DNA from: Deltaproteobacteria bacterium
Lineage (GTDB): Bacteria > Desulfobacterota > Desulfobaccia > Desulfobaccales > 0-14-0-80-60-11
Direction: 5' to 3'
Length of the DNA: 26,759 nucleotides
NCBI GenBank assembly: GCA_023381945.1
Contig: JAMCQY010000366.1
Coordinates: 1 to 26,759, forward strand
The notes under the pieces are model-generated. The model made no database searches and was not told the origin of the DNA. It worked only from the letters and a program-made list of their open reading frames with translations. Position numbers and translations under genes: made by a program. How positions within the stretch are numbered: position 1 is the first letter of the stretch; every line of letters begins with the position of its first letter. Below are positions 6,895-14,224 of the stretch, piece by piece.

Positions 6895-8429
6895 CAGCCG
6901 TGATACTCCTTCAAGGCTTCGGTGACTTCTTCCCGGTCGTCGAAATGACGGCGTTCCGTGCCCCAGATCTGGTAGTTTTCATGGCCTTTGCCGGCCACCA
7001 GGACCGCATCGCCGGGCCGGGCCAGCTTTACTGCCAGGCGGATGGCCTCGCGGCGGTCCGGCACCACCAGATAACCCGGAGCCCCCCGCTTGGCGGCGGC
7101 TTTGGTAATTTTGGCCAGACTCGCAGCCTCCACCCCTGGCTCAATCTCTTTGATAATGGCCAGCGGATCTTCGGTGCGGGGGTTGTCGCTGGTGACCACC
7201 ACTAATTGCGACCCCGCCGCCGCAGCCCGGCCCATCAGGGGCCGTTTTTTGCGGTCGCGGTCGCCGCCGCAGCCGAAGACCGTGATGATCCGGGCGAAAT
7301 CAAGCTGCCGCAAGGCTCCCAGGGCCTGGGTGACGGCCGCCGGGGTATGCGCGTAATCCACGAACACCGCGGGTCCCTCCGGCGGCCCAAAACGCTCCAG
7401 CCGGCCCGGCACCCCTGGTAAGGCTTTGATGCCGCGGGTTACCTCCTCAGGACTCAGCCCCAGTCCCAGGGCGGTGGCCGCGGCTGCCAGGATGTTGGCC
7501 AAATTAAAAGGCCCCACGAGCCGGGAATCGATCTCCATTTCACCCGCGGGGCTTACGAGCCGGGCCTGGATGCCGGTGGGCCGGAATTTATAGCTCAGCG
7601 GCCGCACCTGGCTGCCGGGATGGCAGCCGTAGGTCAGGATTGGCACCTGCACCCGGCGCTTTAGCTCCTGCCCCCGGGGCTCATCCAGGTTGAGCACCGC
7701 CAAGCCCGGGGCGCCGCCGTTGGCCAAAAGTTCCAGAAACAGGCGTGACTTGGCGGCAAAGTAGTCGTCCAGGTCCCGGTGGTAATCCAAATGATCCTGG
7801 CTCAGGTTGGTGAAGACCCCCACGTCAAAGGCGGCCCGGTCCACCCTATGCAAATCCAGGGCATGGGAAGAAACCTCCATGCACACGTGGCTGACGCCGG
7901 AGGATTGCATGACCCGCAGCAGTCTTTGCAGGTCCAGGGATTCCGGGGTGGTCACCGGAGCCGGCCAGGTTTTTCGCAAGGCGCGGTAATTGACGGTGCC
8001 GATTACTCCAACCTGGTGTCCGGCGCTTTCCAGGATGGCCTCGAGGAGATAAGTGGTGCTGGTCTTGCCGTTGGTGCCGGTGATGCCCACCAGGGTCAGC
8101 TCCCGGCTGGGATGGCCGTAAAGCGCGGCTGATAGATGGGCCAGGGCCAGCCGGGCCTGCTTTACCTGCACTACGGTGATGCCGGACGGAACCTCCAGGT
8201 CCTCTTCACTGACAATAGCCGCCGCGCCACGGTGTAGTGCGTCGGCCACAAAACGGTGGCCGTCGGTGCGCGCCCCTTTGAGAGCTACAAAAATCTCGCC
8301 AGGCTGCACCTGTCCGGAGTGATAGGCCACCCCGGTGACCGTGAGATCAGCGTTACCCTGGATGCGGCAGCCTTCCAGGCCGGCCAGAAGGCTCTGCAAA
8401 GATATGAAGGACGGCTGCTCGCGCTGCAA
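6894..8429 (-). CDS. murE: MurE, UDP-MurNAc-L-Ala-D-Glu:meso-diaminopimelate ligase
   Basis: A cytoplasmic ATP-dependent ligase that adds the third stem-peptide residue. The P-loop TGTNGKTST is at residues 117-125. MEVSSHALDLHRVD and VDYAHTPAAV follow, and the C-terminal SDNPRTEDP holds the DNPR motif that selects meso-diaminopimelate over lysine. The product is 511 residues, close to the usual length. The start is a TTG at 8429 with GAGG four bases upstream; no ATG or GTG fits better. It is coupled to murF. A gap of about 280 bp separates it from ftsI, with a hairpin and a possible promoter, so murE onward may have some independent transcription. Confidence 0.98.
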   Translation of the reverse strand: MQREQPSFISLQSLLAGLEGCRIQGNADLTVTGVAYHSGQVQPGEIFVALKGARTDGHRFVADALHRGAAAIVSEEDLEVPSGITVVQVKQARLALAHLSAALYGHPSRELTLVGITGTNGKTSTTYLLEAILESAGHQVGVIGTVNYRALRKTWPAPVTTPESLDLQRLLRVMQSSGVSHVCMEVSSHALDLHRVDRAAFDVGVFTNLSQDHLDYHRDLDDYFAAKSRLFLELLANGGAPGLAVLNLDEPRGQELKRRVQVPILTYGCHPGSQVRPLSYKFRPTGIQARLVSPAGEMEIDSRLVGPFNLANILAAAATALGLGLSPEEVTRGIKALPGVPGRLERFGPPEGPAVFVDYAHTPAAVTQALGALRQLDFARIITVFGCGGDRDRKKRPLMGRAAAAGSQLVVVTSDNPRTEDPLAIIKEIEPGVEAASLAKITKAAAKRGAPGYLVVPDRREAIRLAVKLARPGDAVLVAGKGHENYQIWGTERRHFDDREEVTEALKEYHG

Positions 8430-8573
8430 GGTTCCTCGCTCCCCAGGTCGGGCTAAATTACCTGCAGCGCTACGCCCACGGCGGTTAAGGGGCGGCGCTA
8501 CATTTCCACGTTTTAGACAGCCAAGCGGTGAAAGTAACTGTTATGCCACAGGAATGATTATCAGATACGCCAA

Positions 8574-8595
8574 GGGCAGGCCCAAAGGCCTGCCC
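8574..8595. repeat. Perfect 9-bp hairpin in the ftsI-murE gap
   Basis: GGGCAGGCC and GGCCTGCCC flank a CAAA loop. No T-run follows on the minus strand, so it is not a classic intrinsic terminator for ftsI. It may be a dispersed palindromic element or an mRNA-stabilising or pausing structure between ftsI and murE. The rest of the gap 8430-8706 holds only the possible promoter at 8655-8683. Confidence 0.6.
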
Positions 8596-8654
8596 TAATC
8601 AATTGCGCGTTATTTGCAGGTCGAGGTCAAATCTCAAAACTCACCGCCTAAATA

Positions 8655-8683
8655 ATACTATAAAAACTTAAGGTTCTTGGCAA
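8655..8683 (-). promoter_or_regulatory. Possible sigma-70-type promoter upstream of murE
   Basis: On the minus strand TTGCCA (8683-8678) and TAGTAT (8660-8655) are separated by 17 bp within an AT-rich patch just after the ftsI stop codon. It could drive murE, murF, mraY and genes beyond. Support is the sequence match alone. Confidence 0.35.
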
Positions 8684-8706
8684 GAGTGAATCCCCTCCTG
8701 CGGTGC

Positions 8707-10782
8707 TCAGGAGCTGGATTGAAACTTTACCGAACAGGTGGCGCCGGGGGTGATAGCGGTCCCCGGCGGGGGCTCCTGGGCCACTGCCAGGCCGCTGCCC
8801 TCCAAGCGGCATTTCAGCCCGGTTCGGTTCAGCAGTTCCAAAACCTGGCGGATAGTGCAGCCCTTTAAATCCGGCATCACCTTCGGCGGCTCCTTGGGCG
8901 CCTTCACCTTAAACGGCAGCAGCTGGGCCAAGGTAGGGCTCGCTGCCAAGACCGGCGGCGGGGCCTCCTTGCCCGTCTTGCCGCCCTTGGCCGGAGTGCC
9001 TCCCTTGACCAGCACAGGAGTATTTTTATCCACTTCCGGTTTAGGATAATAACCCAGGACCCGCAAGGATTGGGCCGCGATCTCCTTGAAAATGGGAGCA
9101 GCCACCACTCCCCCGAAGATGGCCCCCTTGGGCTCATCGATGATGACCGAGACGGCCAGGACCGGTTTATCCGCCGGCACCAAACCAACAAACAGGGCGC
9201 TAAATTTGTTGTGGGAGTAGGCATGACCCACCAGCTTTTGAGCGGTTCCGGTCTTGCCGGCCACGGTGAAGCCCGGCACGGCCGCTTCCTTGGCGGTGCC
9301 GCCCTGCTGGGTCACCGTTTCCATGATAGCCAGCATTTCATGAGCCGCCCGTTCAGACATCACCCGCCGTACCGGTCGGGGGGCAGACTCCTGAACTTTA
9401 TGGCCCCGCGGGTCCATGATTTCCTTGACAATATGCGGTTCCATCAGAACTCCGCCGTTGCCCATGGAGGCCAGGGCCATGGTTAATTGCAGCGGTGTGA
9501 CCGACACCCCCTGGCCGAAAGCCACGGTTACGCGGTCGATGACGGAGTGGGCCTTGGCAAGATTTCTGAGTAAACCGCTACTCTCACCGTTAAAAGCGAT
9601 GCCGCTTTTGCTGCCAAAGCCAAATTCCCGGAGATAATGGTCCAGGCGGGCGGCGCCCAATTTGTTGGCGATCTTGGCCGCCCCGATATTGCTAGATTTT
9701 TGGATAACTTGCTGCACCGTCAGGGTCCCATAGGGATGCACGTCATGGATCACTTCTTTGGAACCCACATGCCAGACGCCGTTTTCACAATGATAGCGGT
9801 CGCCGGGCTTCACTACGTTGGCGTCCAGGGCCGACGCCACCACGAAAATTTTATAAGTGGAACCGGGCTCCAAGCAATCGGTGACCAGACGATTACGCCG
9901 GGCATTTTCGGAAAATTGGCCATAACGGTTGGGGTCCATGGTGGGTGACTGCGCCATGGCCAGGATTTCCCCGGTCTGCGGCTGCACTACCAGGGCGGTG
10001 CCACCGGCGGCGTGATATTTTTCCACGCCTTTGGCCAGCTCTTTTTCGGCGATATATTGCAGGGTGCGGTCCAGGGTAAGAACTACATTATTCCCCATGA
10101 CTTCCGGATCCCAGGCCTTCTCTCCCGAAGTGATGATGCGGCCCCGGGCATCCATGGTCTTCCAGCACTGCTTGGGTTTGCCGTACAGCTGTTTATCGAA
10201 CTCGTGTTCTATGCCTTCCAAACCCTGGCCGTCAATATTGCAAAATCCCAGGACCTGCCCGGCCAGGGAAAGCTGGGGATAGTAACGCTTGGCTTCGGGG
10301 ATCAGATAGATGGCGTCAGTATCCCGTTTACCGGTGATCTTGGCGGCCCTGGCCTTGCGGTCGGCTTCTGCGGTCCAGGCCTGGAAGGCGGCTTCCCGCT
10401 CCGGAGTCAGATGACGTTTGACCCATACAAAGGAAGTGGCCCTGGTGAGAATCTCCTTCAATTCTTTAGGCTTGTAGCCCAGGATAAGGGCCAGTTCCCG
10501 GCTTAGACGATGCGCATGCTTGATCTGCAAAGGATGCGCCACCACCGAAGAAACCCGGGTGCTGATGGCCAGCTCCAGGCCCTTGCGGTCCGTGATCATG
10601 CCGCGCACCGGCAGAATGGGGCAAAATTTCTGGTATTCCCGGGTGGCCATTTCCCGTAATTGCGGGCCCTTGATCATCTGGAGGTAAAAAAAGCGGCCGC
10701 AAATCCACGTTCCCAGCAGGATCAGGCCGATCACCACCAGGGCGATCCGGAAGCGCACCCATTTGCCGATGGTGTGGCTCAC
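8707..10782 (-). CDS. ftsI: FtsI-type septal penicillin-binding protein (class B PBP) with PASTA domain
   Basis: The division transpeptidase that cross-links septal peptidoglycan, anchored by one N-terminal membrane segment (about residues 11-29). The dimerisation domain includes LPVRGMITDRKG. Catalytic motifs are GSTYK with nucleophile Ser308, SSN at 363-365 and KTGT at 510-513. A proline- and lysine-rich linker leads to one C-terminal PASTA domain (about 634-691) beginning VMPDLKGCTIRQVLELL. The GTG start at 10782 overlaps the ftsL stop (GTGA); the open frame further upstream only mirrors ftsL in another frame. PASTA-bearing FtsI is known outside Gram-positives, including in some Deltaproteobacteria. 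The length is 691 residues. Confidence 0.96.
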   Translation of the reverse strand: MSHTIGKWVRFRIALVVIGLILLGTWICGRFFYLQMIKGPQLREMATREYQKFCPILPVRGMITDRKGLELAISTRVSSVVAHPLQIKHAHRLSRELALILGYKPKELKEILTRATSFVWVKRHLTPEREAAFQAWTAEADRKARAAKITGKRDTDAIYLIPEAKRYYPQLSLAGQVLGFCNIDGQGLEGIEHEFDKQLYGKPKQCWKTMDARGRIITSGEKAWDPEVMGNNVVLTLDRTLQYIAEKELAKGVEKYHAAGGTALVVQPQTGEILAMAQSPTMDPNRYGQFSENARRNRLVTDCLEPGSTYKIFVVASALDANVVKPGDRYHCENGVWHVGSKEVIHDVHPYGTLTVQQVIQKSSNIGAAKIANKLGAARLDHYLREFGFGSKSGIAFNGESSGLLRNLAKAHSVIDRVTVAFGQGVSVTPLQLTMALASMGNGGVLMEPHIVKEIMDPRGHKVQESAPRPVRRVMSERAAHEMLAIMETVTQQGGTAKEAAVPGFTVAGKTGTAQKLVGHAYSHNKFSALFVGLVPADKPVLAVSVIIDEPKGAIFGGVVAAPIFKEIAAQSLRVLGYYPKPEVDKNTPVLVKGGTPAKGGKTGKEAPPPVLAASPTLAQLLPFKVKAPKEPPKVMPDLKGCTIRQVLELLNRTGLKCRLEGSGLAVAQEPPPGTAITPGATCSVKFQSSS

Positions 10783-11129
10783 GGGAGATTCACAACCTGC
10801 GTGGGCTGCGGCGCCTCCATGCCAAACTGGGCGGCGAGTTTCTCCAGACGAGAGATGGCAGTCAGATTGGAGTATTCGATGCGCAGCTTGCGGTTCAGAT
10901 CGAGCAGTTGTTTTTGAGTCTCTTGAGCCTGGGAGATTTGATAGCTTTGGGTGATGAACTGGAAGTCGGTCCAGGCCAGGAACGTGCCGGCGAACAGCAC
11001 CAGCATGGTGGCCAGGACCAGTGCCGTTACCAAGACGCTTCCCCAACGCCATGGGTGGCTGACCCGGCGATTCTTGGAGACAAATACCTGTCCCGCCGCG
11101 CCCAAACGAAGAGCTAAATTACCAGGCAT
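10779..11129 (-). CDS. ftsL: FtsL-like cell division protein
   Basis: A 116-residue bitopic membrane protein. It has a short basic cytoplasmic part, a strongly hydrophobic segment at about residues 30-52 (WGSVLVTALVLATMLVLFAG), then a periplasmic heptad-rich coiled coil from SQAQETQKQLLDLNRKLRIEY to about residue 98. It sits directly upstream of ftsI and overlaps its start, the usual place for ftsL. FtsL partners FtsB and FtsQ and activates the FtsW/FtsI pair. The ATG at 11129 has a strong GGGAGGTAAGGGGG leader. FtsL sequences diverge widely, so the call rests on topology and position. Confidence 0.88.
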   Translation of the reverse strand: MPGNLALRLGAAGQVFVSKNRRVSHPWRWGSVLVTALVLATMLVLFAGTFLAWTDFQFITQSYQISQAQETQKQLLDLNRKLRIEYSNLTAISRLEKLAAQFGMEAPQPTQVVNLP

Positions 11130-11147
11130 CCCCCTTACCTCCCGTAA

Positions 11148-11342
11148 TTAAGCACTTTGATCGATAAAGACTAAGCTGGGAAACCTTCCCCCATCAGGCC
11201 ATCTTTCGGCGACTTTATCCCACCACGAGACGGCTCGGGGGCCTTGGTCCCGGTCCGCATCATCATAGCCGCCATAAAGATCCAGGTGCCCTTCCTGATT
11301 TGAGGGCAGGAAGATTAATCTCTGGCTTGATTCAACTAACAT
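11148..11342 (-). CDS. Small 64-residue protein between rsmH and ftsL, unrecognised
   Basis: The ATG at 11342 lies inside the last codons of rsmH (11-base overlap) and is preceded by AGGAGAAGG three bases upstream, so coupled translation is plausible. The product has no membrane segment or signal peptide. Notable parts are an N-terminal SQRLIFLPSNQEGHLDLYGG, an acidic DDADRDQG, a WWDKVAERWPDGG block with three tryptophans, and a hydrophobic end SLVFIDQS. I do not recognise the family. The stop is 18 bases before the ftsL ATG, so it fits the operon exactly. It could be a lineage-specific division-cluster protein; a chance ORF cannot be excluded, but the tight fit and ribosome binding site argue for translation. 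Confidence 0.6.
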   Translation of the reverse strand: MLVESSQRLIFLPSNQEGHLDLYGGYDDADRDQGPRAVSWWDKVAERWPDGGRFPSLVFIDQSA

Positions 11343-12240
11343 GGTCCTTCTCCTGCACCGCCACGGTTACGGTCTTTTCGGCAATACGCAGCTTGGCGCT
11401 GCGGGCCCGGGGATTCCGGGAAATTTCCTCCTGCGCAGGCGCCAAAGGTTTGCGAGTCAGCCGCGCCATTATCCCGGCCCGATCCCAGGCCGCCATCTTC
11501 TCTTTCACCAACCGGTCTTCCAGAGAGTGATAAGCAATGACCACCAGGCGGCCTCCCTCTACCAGCCAGCCTGGGGCCTGCTCCAGAAAATCGGTGATTT
11601 GCTCCAGTTCTCGGTTTACCGCTATTCTTAAGGCCTGGAAGACCCGGGTGGCCGGATGCAGTCTCCCCCTGCTGCGCCACCCGGGTCCCATGGCCTGCTT
11701 AATGACATCTACGAGTTGCTGTGTGGTTCTAAAAGAGCGCCGCCGCCGGGCCTCGACCACCAGGCGGGCCAGGCGCCGGGCCCTCGGTTCTTCCCCATAT
11801 TCCCAAAAAATCTTTTCCAGAGTGGCCTGGGGGGACCGGTTGAGCAGTTGCGCCGCGGTCACCCCGCCGTTTTCCGGGTTGAACCGCATGTCCAGAGGCT
11901 CATCTCCCTGGAAAGAAAAACCCCGCCCTGAAGTCTGCAATTGCCGGGAGGATAGGCCCAGGTCGAGGAGGATGCCGTCCACGCCGTCCACGTTGGCCTC
12001 TTCCAGCAATTCTCCCAATTGACCATAGGACCGGTGAAACAGTTGAAATCTGGAGGCGTGGTGCGCCAGCCGAGCGGCGGTCGCCGTTAGGACTGTGGGG
12101 TCTCGATCCAGACCCCACAGCCGCCCGTTTGGGGCGCTACAGTCCAGGATGGCGGCGGCATGCCCCCCCTCACCCACGGTGCCATCCACATATAGGCGGC
12201 CAGGCCGGCAATTGAGGCCCACCAGCACCTCCTTCACCAT
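11332..12240 (-). CDS. rsmH: RsmH (MraW), 16S rRNA C1402 N4-methyltransferase
   Basis: An S-adenosylmethionine-dependent methyltransferase that modifies C1402 in the ribosomal P site. The SAM-binding loop YVDGTVGEGGHA is near the N terminus, followed by DGILLDLGLSSRQL, the RGFSFQGDEPLDMRF block, and the C-terminal AYHSLEDRLVKE and RNPRARSAKLRIAE motifs, all typical of the family. The coordinates use the only standard start, ATG 12240, giving 302 residues. In frame upstream lie codons for NPVHEPV, which together with the M at 12240 recreates the conserved HEPVMVKEVL start of RsmH. The real start may therefore be the CTG at 12264, which overlaps the mraZ TGA. Confidence 0.96.
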   Translation of the reverse strand: MVKEVLVGLNCRPGRLYVDGTVGEGGHAAAILDCSAPNGRLWGLDRDPTVLTATAARLAHHASRFQLFHRSYGQLGELLEEANVDGVDGILLDLGLSSRQLQTSGRGFSFQGDEPLDMRFNPENGGVTAAQLLNRSPQATLEKIFWEYGEEPRARRLARLVVEARRRRSFRTTQQLVDVIKQAMGPGWRSRGRLHPATRVFQALRIAVNRELEQITDFLEQAPGWLVEGGRLVVIAYHSLEDRLVKEKMAAWDRAGIMARLTRKPLAPAQEEISRNPRARSAKLRIAEKTVTVAVQEKDHVS

Positions 12241-12260
12241 AACCGGTTCGTGTACCGGAT

Positions 12261-12740
12261 TCAGGTCTGCGGTTTGAATAATTCGTCCAGTATCCCTTCG
12301 TCAAAAAAATCTTCCATCTGTTTGGAATGGGCTTCGTAGGTGGCTTTATCCCAAATTTCAAAACAAGAGACGGCCCCGACGATGCAGACTTCCCGGGAGA
12401 AATTGGCATACTCGCGCAGGTTGGGTGGCACGAGGATGCGGCCCTGGCGATCCAGCGGGCATTCTTCCGCTCTGGAGACGATATAGCGCTGAAAGATGCG
12501 CATTTGCTGGTTGAAGGGGTTCTGCCCGGCAAATTTTTGCTCTATCTTTTTCCATTCCGAAAAAGGAAAGGCTAAAAGGTACCGGGTCTGTCCCTGGTCG
12601 TTCTCTTGGATTTTTTGGTGAAAATTGGTAAGGTAGATCGGCTGGTCTTGCCCTTCTTGGAGGAGTTCACGGTAACGGGAAGGGATGCTGACCCTTCCTT
12701 TGTTATCCATGAAGTGGCAGTGTGTGCCGGTGAACCCCAT
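12261..12740 (-). CDS. mraZ: MraZ, transcriptional regulator of the division cluster
   Basis: A 159-residue DNA-binding protein of the AbrB-like fold and the usual first gene of dcw clusters, known to repress its own promoter. Two SpoVT/AbrB-type repeats are visible: the first around DNKGRVSIPSRYRELL (residues 12-27), the second around LDRQGRILVPPNLREYANF with the conserved DxxGR pattern. I chose ATG 12740, preceded by GGTGGAG, over the GTG 21 bases upstream because the family starts M-F/G-x-G and the ribosome binding site fits. Four 10-bp direct repeats directly upstream, ending in that site, look like its own operator. The stop overlaps the probable rsmH start. Confidence 0.97.
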   Translation of the reverse strand: MGFTGTHCHFMDNKGRVSIPSRYRELLQEGQDQPIYLTNFHQKIQENDQGQTRYLLAFPFSEWKKIEQKFAGQNPFNQQMRIFQRYIVSRAEECPLDRQGRILVPPNLREYANFSREVCIVGAVSCFEIWDKATYEAHSKQMEDFFDEGILDELFKPQT

Positions 12741-12780
12741 CTTATCTCCACCCTGATCCACTTTATCCCACTTTGCCCCA
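12741..12780 (-). promoter_or_regulatory. Probable MraZ operator: four 10-bp direct repeats
   Basis: On the minus strand the bases before the mraZ ATG divide exactly into TGGGGCAAAG, TGGGATAAAG, TGGATCAGGG and TGGAGATAAG. Published MraZ sites are TGGGN direct repeats spaced by five bases, that is, a 10-bp period, and AAAGTGG-containing repeats in Mollicutes. Both patterns appear here. The last unit contains the ribosome binding site, and the first begins about 10 bp after the predicted -10 element, so bound MraZ would cover the transcription start. Confidence 0.8.
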
Positions 12781-12789
12781 CCCGCACCC

Positions 12790-12819
12790 TAAATATGCGC
12801 TTTCCTGGAGATAAGTCAA
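12790..12819 (-). promoter_or_regulatory. Sigma-70-type promoter of the mraZ operon
   Basis: TTGACT (12819-12814) and TATTTA (12795-12790) are separated by 18 bp on the minus strand, in an AT-rich stretch directly upstream of the MraZ repeats. It is placed as expected for the main dcw promoter. Confidence 0.6.
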
Positions 12820-13148
12820 GGAAAAAAATAATCCGAAATGAAAAAATTTTTCTGGCAATTAAGAGGTTATGGACCTGAGTATTAAAGAAGGAGCAGATAT
12901 TGGGGAGACGTAGGACCCTGCAAATGGGCGTGGACACCATTTGGGGGCGATCTGCGCGGCGATATGACAGCGCCTATCCCACTTGAATACTTGATGGAAT
13001 CATCATTTCCCACTTTTCAGGGCGGCGGTATTCAGACAGTGGAATGAAAAGTTTTAGGTTAATGAGGTGGGAAGCATCAGGCTGTCTCAGGGTAAAAGGG
13101 AGCGGCCCCCCGATCCTTGGCTGAAAACATGACCTTGAGACGACCCGA
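12820..13148. other. Gap of about 330 bp between mraZ promoter and ruvX with MraZ-like half sites
   Basis: No convincing gene lies here. Two short motifs, TATCCCACTT at 12975-12984 and TTCCCACTT at 13007-13015, repeat the core of the MraZ operator in the same orientation, with cores 31 bp apart. An 8-bp inverted repeat (ACTTTTCA at 13012-13019, TGAAAAGT at 13045-13052) is also present. The role of either is unknown. Confidence 0.4.
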
Positions 13149-13604
13149 TCACCCTTGCTGCCGCCGGTGATCCAGGTAACTTTGCAGGATGATCACCGCG
13201 GCCAGTTGATCCACCACTTGGCGGCGGCGCTTGCGGCTCACGTCTGCCTGCAACAACACCCTCTCCGCCTCTACGGTGGTAAGGCGCTCCTCCCAGGTGA
13301 TCACCTCCACCCCCAGGTTTTTTTGTAAGGTCTCGGCGAGCTCCAGAATCTGCGGGGCGAGGGTCCCCAGGCGCCCGTCCAGGTGCCGGGGGAGGCCTAC
13401 GACGATCTGCTGCACTCCCCACTGGCGGGCCACCTCTTCGAGCCGAGCCAGATCGGTCTGGAGGCCCTTGCGGATTAAGACCTCCAGACCCTGGGCGGTG
13501 ATGCCCAAAGGATCGCTCACGGCCAGACCGATGCGCTTTACGCCCACATCCAAGGCGAGGATTCGCACTTCCCGGCGCTCCGGGGTTGATGGTAAGTCAA
13601 TCAT
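13149..13604 (-). CDS. ruvX: RuvX/YqgF, putative Holliday junction resolvase or pre-16S rRNA nuclease
   Basis: A 151-residue RNase H-fold protein. The N-terminal LALDVGVKRIGLAVSDPLG carries the first catalytic Asp and the family signature. VVGLPRHLDGRLG follows, then a central strand and ERLTTVEAERVLL with the acidic residue, and a C-terminal DQLAAVIILQSYLD with the last Asp. Family members process the 5' end of 16S rRNA in E. coli; resolvase activity has also been reported. The ATG at 13604 has AGGAG six bases upstream. It lies 52 bases downstream of the EamA gene on the same strand and may be cotranscribed with it. Confidence 0.95.
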   Translation of the reverse strand: MIDLPSTPERREVRILALDVGVKRIGLAVSDPLGITAQGLEVLIRKGLQTDLARLEEVARQWGVQQIVVGLPRHLDGRLGTLAPQILELAETLQKNLGVEVITWEERLTTVEAERVLLQADVSRKRRRQVVDQLAAVIILQSYLDHRRQQG

Positions 13605-13656
13605 GAACAGCTCCTAAAGTAGTGGAACACGGGTCGCGCCTGTCCAATCCCCGGTC

Positions 13657-14064
13657 TCATTTAGACAGCAGCCAGACAGCCACTAAAGCCAAAGCCACCC
13701 CCACCAGACGGCGCAGGGTAAAATCCTCCTGAAGGATGGCCCAGCTCAAAACTACGGTGATTAGTGGATAGAGGGAAGTGAGCGGCACTACCACGCTGGC
13801 CGCGCCTCCGGCCAGGGCCCTAAAAAAGAAGAGCAGGCCGAAAGCCATGCAGATCCCGGCAGCCAGGGCTGCAGCCAGCCCGGCGGGCTGCCAGGGAATG
13901 GCCAGGCCTCCCGTTGCCGCCAAAAAGGCGATAACTGCCAGATGACCGGCAATGGACATTAAATAAGCCGCCCCGGCGGACAATTGCAGGGTAGCCAGCT
14001 TGCTCAAGAAGCCCCAGAGCCCCCAGAGCCCCACGGCTAACAAGGAAAACCCCAGCCAGTTCAC
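13657..14064 (-). CDS. Small EamA/DMT-type membrane transporter, single domain
   Basis: A 135-residue, very hydrophobic protein with four to five predicted membrane segments. It begins LGFSLLAVGLWGLWGFLSKLA and ends LRRLVGVALALVAVWLLSK. The pattern (first helix with WG-F, a GGAASVVVPLTSLYPLITVVLSW segment, then F-LRRL-GV-L-L-G-like end) fits a single EamA domain. Such half-size members probably act as dimers. The substrate is not predictable. I chose GTG 14064 because GGGAGGAG precedes it by about five bases; the ATG seven codons upstream lacks a site. It is divergent from the phosphodiesterase gene across about 160 bp, in which a hairpin (CACAGG, CCTGTG) occurs near 14,155-14,180. Confidence 0.85.
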   Translation of the reverse strand: MNWLGFSLLAVGLWGLWGFLSKLATLQLSAGAAYLMSIAGHLAVIAFLAATGGLAIPWQPAGLAAALAAGICMAFGLLFFFRALAGGAASVVVPLTSLYPLITVVLSWAILQEDFTLRRLVGVALALVAVWLLSK

Positions 14065-14224
14065 CTTTCTCCTCCCGCTTGCCAAACCACTGCTTTTTCA
14101 TCTAATATAAGAATTAGCCGACTTGCACAATAGTTATCAGCCATGCGTCCGGGACACAGGCTTTTCATCCTGTGCCCGCCCCATAAGAACAGCGATATTT
14201 CCCATGGGAGAGGCCTAACCTTAA

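Noticed and set aside
10783..11052. A longer ftsI starting at 11052
   Set aside because: The extra 90 codons only read ftsL in another frame. GTG 10782 overlapping the ftsL stop is followed at once by the expected membrane anchor.
12572..12940. A 122-codon minus-strand frame overlapping the mraZ promoter
   Set aside because: It covers the promoter and MraZ repeats and lies out of frame with mraZ; no ribosome binding site.
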